In this document: positions 60,563 to 63,464 of the stretch, in pieces
Position numbering within the stretch: position 1 is the first letter of the stretch
Layout: each line of letters starts with the position of its first letter
From: JACQHM01 sp964535215
Lineage (GTDB): Bacteria > Methylomirabilota > Methylomirabilia > Methylomirabilales > JACQHM01
Direction of reading: 5' to 3'
Length of the DNA: 63,464 nt
NCBI GenBank assembly: GCA_964535215.1
Contig: CAZHST010000020.1
Coordinates: forward strand, 1 to 63,464
Translations under genes and position numbers: made by a program
Notes under the pieces: model-generated
Databases searched by the model: none
The model's input: the letters and a program-made list of their open reading frames with translations, nothing else
What the model was told of the DNA's origin: nothing

Positions 60563-61902
60563 ATGGAAGGTCAGGTGAAGCGGTGGGCTGGGATGCTCAT
60601 GGTGGCCATGGGGATGCTGTCATCCCTTGAGGCGACGGCCCCGGAGCAATCAGAAGGCGGCTTAGAAAGGTCATTGGAGGAGCGGGTCAAGGCCCTGGAG
60701 GAGAGACTCGACAAGCTGGAGAAGGTGGAGGTGATCAAAAAGGTCATCGGGTACGTCTGCCCAGGTGGGGAGATTTATGATCAACCTCCTCCAGGCGGCC
60801 GCTGCCCGGATGGCTCCCCGCCAGAGGAGCGGGAGGCTTTACAAAAGCTGAAATTCTCCAGGTGGGAATCCCTGGCCGAGAAGATCGAGGCCGTGCTTCA
60901 AGAGGCCGAGGCCAAACGGGTTACTGGGGGCGTGTCGGCTCGGGGGATCCTGCAGCAGGTGCTCAACAGCCAAAAGGAGGACAGGCTCTTCGGGGAAGGG
61001 TCGGTAGATCTGTTCTTCCTCATCCGCCCCATGGCCTTCACGACCTTTTTTGTGGACCTCGAGGCGATCGGAGGGGCCGGCCCTGATGAGGTGATCGGGA
61101 GCCTCTCCCGCCTTAACACCGATGCAGAGACGCTTGGGGTGGGCGTGACCGATCAGGTGAAGGTGAGGGAGGCCTGGCTCTTGATCAGGCTCCTCCAGGA
61201 ACGTCTGGAGGTTGTGGGGGGTAAGCTCGATCTGACCAACTATTTTGATCGCAACGCTGTGGCCAACGATGAGACAACAAGATTCCTGAACACATCCTTG
61301 GTCAAAACCCGATGCTGAAACAGCCGCCCAATGGGCCCGGGCTTGTGGTGGTGTTTGACCCAAAAAGGGATCTTGGGCTCAGGATGGGGGTGCAGTCCCC
61401 GAACAATTCAGGCTCGACCCTTGCCGAGAAGGTCTTTGCCATTCTCGAGCTGGACTACCACTCCCACCTCCTCTTTGCCCGTGAAGGGAACTACCGGCTG
61501 TGGGGGAGGATCGGGAGGAGTCCTGAGGCGCTTGACAGGGCGACGTGGGGAATCGGGGTCAGCCTGGACCAGCAACTGACCCCGACCTTGACCGCCTTTG
61601 CCCGGTATGGGCTCAGCAGAACCGAAGGTGAAGGCCGATCGGCCTATGCCTGGTCTGTCGGGTTTGAGGTGAGAGCGCCTTTCTCTACGCGGATCAAAGA
61701 TCGCACAGGGATCGCCTTCAGCAGCCAGAAGGAGGCGGCCGGTTCGGAGAGGATCGGCGAATGGTACTATAACGTGTTCTTGACTGATCACCTCTCACTG
61801 ACTCTGGACCTGCAGTGGCTCTTCTCTGGCCCTAATCAGGTAACAGGGGGAAAGAATAGGAACATTATGATTCCAGGATTGAGGGCCACCGTTGCTTTCT
61901 AA
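60563..61902 (+). CDS. OprB-like outer-membrane porin with coiled-coil start (frameshifted)
   Basis: The protein has a signal peptide, a coiled coil (LEERVKALEERLDKLEKVEV) and then an OprB-like barrel (KVREAWLLIRLLQERLEVVG, NRNIMIPGLRATVAF). Frame 1 ends at 61318; at an A-run (61304-61307) one more base would continue TSLVK as NPMLKQPPNGPG into the frame that ends at 61902. Everything downstream keeps the barrel pattern, so one lost base is the simplest explanation. It starts 5 bp after cbiC, so it may be a B12-linked uptake porin; classic B12 uptake uses BtuB instead. Confidence 0.7.
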
Positions 61903-61935
61903 AGAATGGCTCTCACGGAGGAAAGGGGGCATACC

Positions 61936-63150
61936 ATGTGGAGAAGAAACAGGTGGCTGATGATCAGTCTCGTCTTTTTGGGATCGGCGGCCCTTCCCAT
62001 CGTGTGGGCTGCTGATCAGAAAGGGGTCTCGATCAATCTGGCCGCGTACGATCCGAAGGCCCTGGTCATCGTCACCAATCGGGATTCCAGCGATCTCGCC
62101 ATCATCGACACCAGGACGGATACCGTCATTGGCCGAGTCTCCCTTGGGCCATCTGCCAACGGCCATATGGCGATGCTGACCAACGATGGGAAGAAGATCC
62201 TGGTCTCTGCCACAGGACGGGATCGCTTCCTGATCATCGACCTGGCGACCCTGACCATTGAGAGGGTCATCGAAACCGGCCAGTCCCCAGAGCACTTTGA
62301 TATCACCCCGGATGACCGGCTAGCTTATGTAGGGAATATGGAGGATTCGACCGTCTCGGTGATCGATCTCAAAGAAGGTAGGGAGGTCACACGGCTCGCC
62401 GGGTTTTTTGAGCCCCATGGGTTTAGCGTCCTGCCCAATGGTTCCAAGATCTACATTTCGAATTTTGGTGCCCATGAGGTCGGGGTGGTCAACGTCACCA
62501 CGCACCAATTGGCCAAGCGGTTGGCGGTTGGTGGCGCCCATCGGTTTGCGGCTCGAAATCCTGATCGGTTCCTGACCGAGATCAAAGGCATTGCCAACCC
62601 TACCCTGACCATCGATGGACGATTTGCCTACGCAGCGGATGGCGATGCTGGCGAGGTGGGGGTCATCGACACCAGCATCGATCGAGTGATCGCCACCATT
62701 CCGGTGGGGGCGGAGCCCTGGCGGGCCTATGCCTCGCCCGATGGTCGGTGGATGCTAGTCCCGAACAACGGGGAGGAGACGGTCTCGGTGATCAGCACCA
62801 AGACGCGCAAAGTGGTGACCACCCTCAAAGGTGGCCCGGAGATGACCGGGATCAACTTCGTCCACGGTGGGAAGAAGGCCTATGTCATCAGCCGGGGGGA
62901 ATCGGCCGTTTATGTCTACGATATGCGGACCTTCAAGCTGATCAATCGGCTGAAGATCGGTCCATCTCTGGCCCTTGAGACGGCCTCTACCACGGCCGAT
63001 GGGACGAAGATCTATCTGGCCTCTTCGACAGACGATTCCATCTACGTCATCGATGCTTCAACCGATCAGGTGAAGCGGATCCCCAACGTGGGGCGCTACC
63101 CGTGGGGGGTGACCATCTTAGGGGCTGCCAGTCCTAACTACTGTCACTAA
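61936..63150 (+). CDS. Secreted YVTN-type beta-propeller protein
   Basis: The 404-residue precursor has a signal peptide (MISLVFLGSAALPIVWA) and about seven beta-propeller blades, each with a strand such as KALVIVTNRDSSDLAIID or RFAYAADGDAGEVGVIDTS. The YVTN family includes YncE-like and cytochrome d1-like propellers, but no haem-binding Cys is seen. AGGAAAGGGGG precedes the ATG. It is in line with cbiC and the porin. Confidence 0.85.
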   Translation: MWRRNRWLMISLVFLGSAALPIVWAADQKGVSINLAAYDPKALVIVTNRDSSDLAIIDTRTDTVIGRVSLGPSANGHMAMLTNDGKKILVSATGRDRFLIIDLATLTIERVIETGQSPEHFDITPDDRLAYVGNMEDSTVSVIDLKEGREVTRLAGFFEPHGFSVLPNGSKIYISNFGAHEVGVVNVTTHQLAKRLAVGGAHRFAARNPDRFLTEIKGIANPTLTIDGRFAYAADGDAGEVGVIDTSIDRVIATIPVGAEPWRAYASPDGRWMLVPNNGEETVSVISTKTRKVVTTLKGGPEMTGINFVHGGKKAYVISRGESAVYVYDMRTFKLINRLKIGPSLALETASTTADGTKIYLASSTDDSIYVIDASTDQVKRIPNVGRYPWGVTILGAASPNYCH

Positions 63151-63158
63151 TATGGGTG

Positions 63159-63464
63159 ATGTTTTCCATCTTCATCGCGAGCCTTCTCTTCTTGATGGGC
63201 TGCCAAGAAGCGACGTTTCCCTCGCAGGAGGTGGAACTGGATTCCCTCAGACAGGAGCTGATCCGGCGTATTAAGGAACAGTATGCCTATGATGTGGATC
63301 TGGAGAAGCTGAACACCTTATCGATCGATGAGATCCTGGCTGCATTAGATCAGGATAGTGTGCTCAAAAAAGTAGAGCCTCCTTCCCTTGACTTTATCCG
63401 GGGATTTCAGCAAGAAGGTTCTGTCTCCGAACCGGAGGTGATGGCGAATGACATTGGATATCTC
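63159..63464 (+). CDS. Lipoprotein, N-terminal part (runs off the window)
   Basis: The first 102 codons show a signal with lipobox LLFLMGC, an acidic helical region (VELDSLRQELIRRIKEQYAY, LNTLSIDEILAALD) and the start of a beta strand (NDIGYL). The order and final motif recall S41 carboxyl-terminal processing peptidases, but the catalytic part is outside the window, so this is tentative. It starts 9 bp after the propeller gene. Confidence 0.6.
   Translation, partial: MFSIFIASLLFLMGCQEATFPSQEVELDSLRQELIRRIKEQYAYDVDLEKLNTLSIDEILAALDQDSVLKKVEPPSLDFIRGFQQEGSVSEPEVMANDIGYL

Noticed and set aside
61304..61318. Programmed frameshift in the porin gene
   Set aside because: The A4 run does not form a standard slippery heptamer in frame and no stimulator hairpin is obvious; a lost base is simpler.

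Overview
The window is a GC-rich stretch from a Gram-negative (two-membrane) bacterium. It carries outer-membrane barrels, lipoproteins, a YdbH-type envelope bridge protein, a hopanoid-type radical SAM enzyme (HpnH), a caa3-like haem-copper oxidase and B12-synthesis genes. Together these suggest a free-living, oxygen-respiring member of a deep, mostly uncultivated lineage (NC10/Methylomirabilota- or Desulfobacterota-like). That placement is inference; no rRNA or marker gene is present.

Layout. 0.3-5.8 kb (minus): an operon of three DsrE-fold proteins followed by an HAE3/MMPL-type RND exporter, a LolA-like periplasmic protein and an outer-membrane barrel. Its first gene reads through an in-frame UGA followed by a SECIS-like hairpin and appears to encode a selenoprotein. 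A VapBC pair and a dsrE remnant lie upstream. 6.8-9.3 kb: a PilJ-N/HAMP/GAF sensor kinase (frameshifted) and its receiver protein. 9.8-14.7 kb: an Rrf2-regulated cytochrome c oxidase operon. 14.9-21.9 kb (plus): SGNH hydrolase, 2-oxoacid dehydrogenase E1 alpha and beta, a DinG helicase and an HD-GYP response regulator.

21.9-29.2 kb (minus): the classic MoxR-DUF58-TgpA operon, split by about 3.2 kb of toxin-antitoxin and nuclease modules. Each module boundary carries another copy of the 5' end of tgpA. 29.4-42.4 kb: ADP-forming acyl-CoA synthetase, YdbH-like protein plus a YnbE/YdbL-like lipoprotein, CbiA, HpnH with an alcohol dehydrogenase, and an AhbC/NirJ-like radical SAM protein. 43-49.6 kb: an MrfA-MrfB helicase-nuclease fusion, a methyltransferase, MoeA, a bifunctional-nuclease-family protein and a ureohydrolase. 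49.7-52.0 kb: a compact E2-like / E1-like / ubiquitin-like operon behind a strong promoter. 52-57 kb: mixed housekeeping genes and a tRNA-Leu.

57.2 kb to the end: accessory DNA that begins at the 3' half of a CAU-anticodon tRNA (a possible attachment site). It holds an insertion sequence, a cobalamin riboswitch with a terminator, CbiC, an OprB-like porin (frameshifted), a YVTN beta-propeller and a truncated lipoprotein gene.

The three most notable systems are the selenocysteine DsrE operon (5464-5820), the three-gene ubiquitin-like conjugation cassette (49771-52029), and the repeated insertion of toxin-antitoxin modules at the tgpA start codon (24015-27197). Several genes are broken by single-base shifts in A, T or G runs, which may be sequencing errors rather than true mutations.
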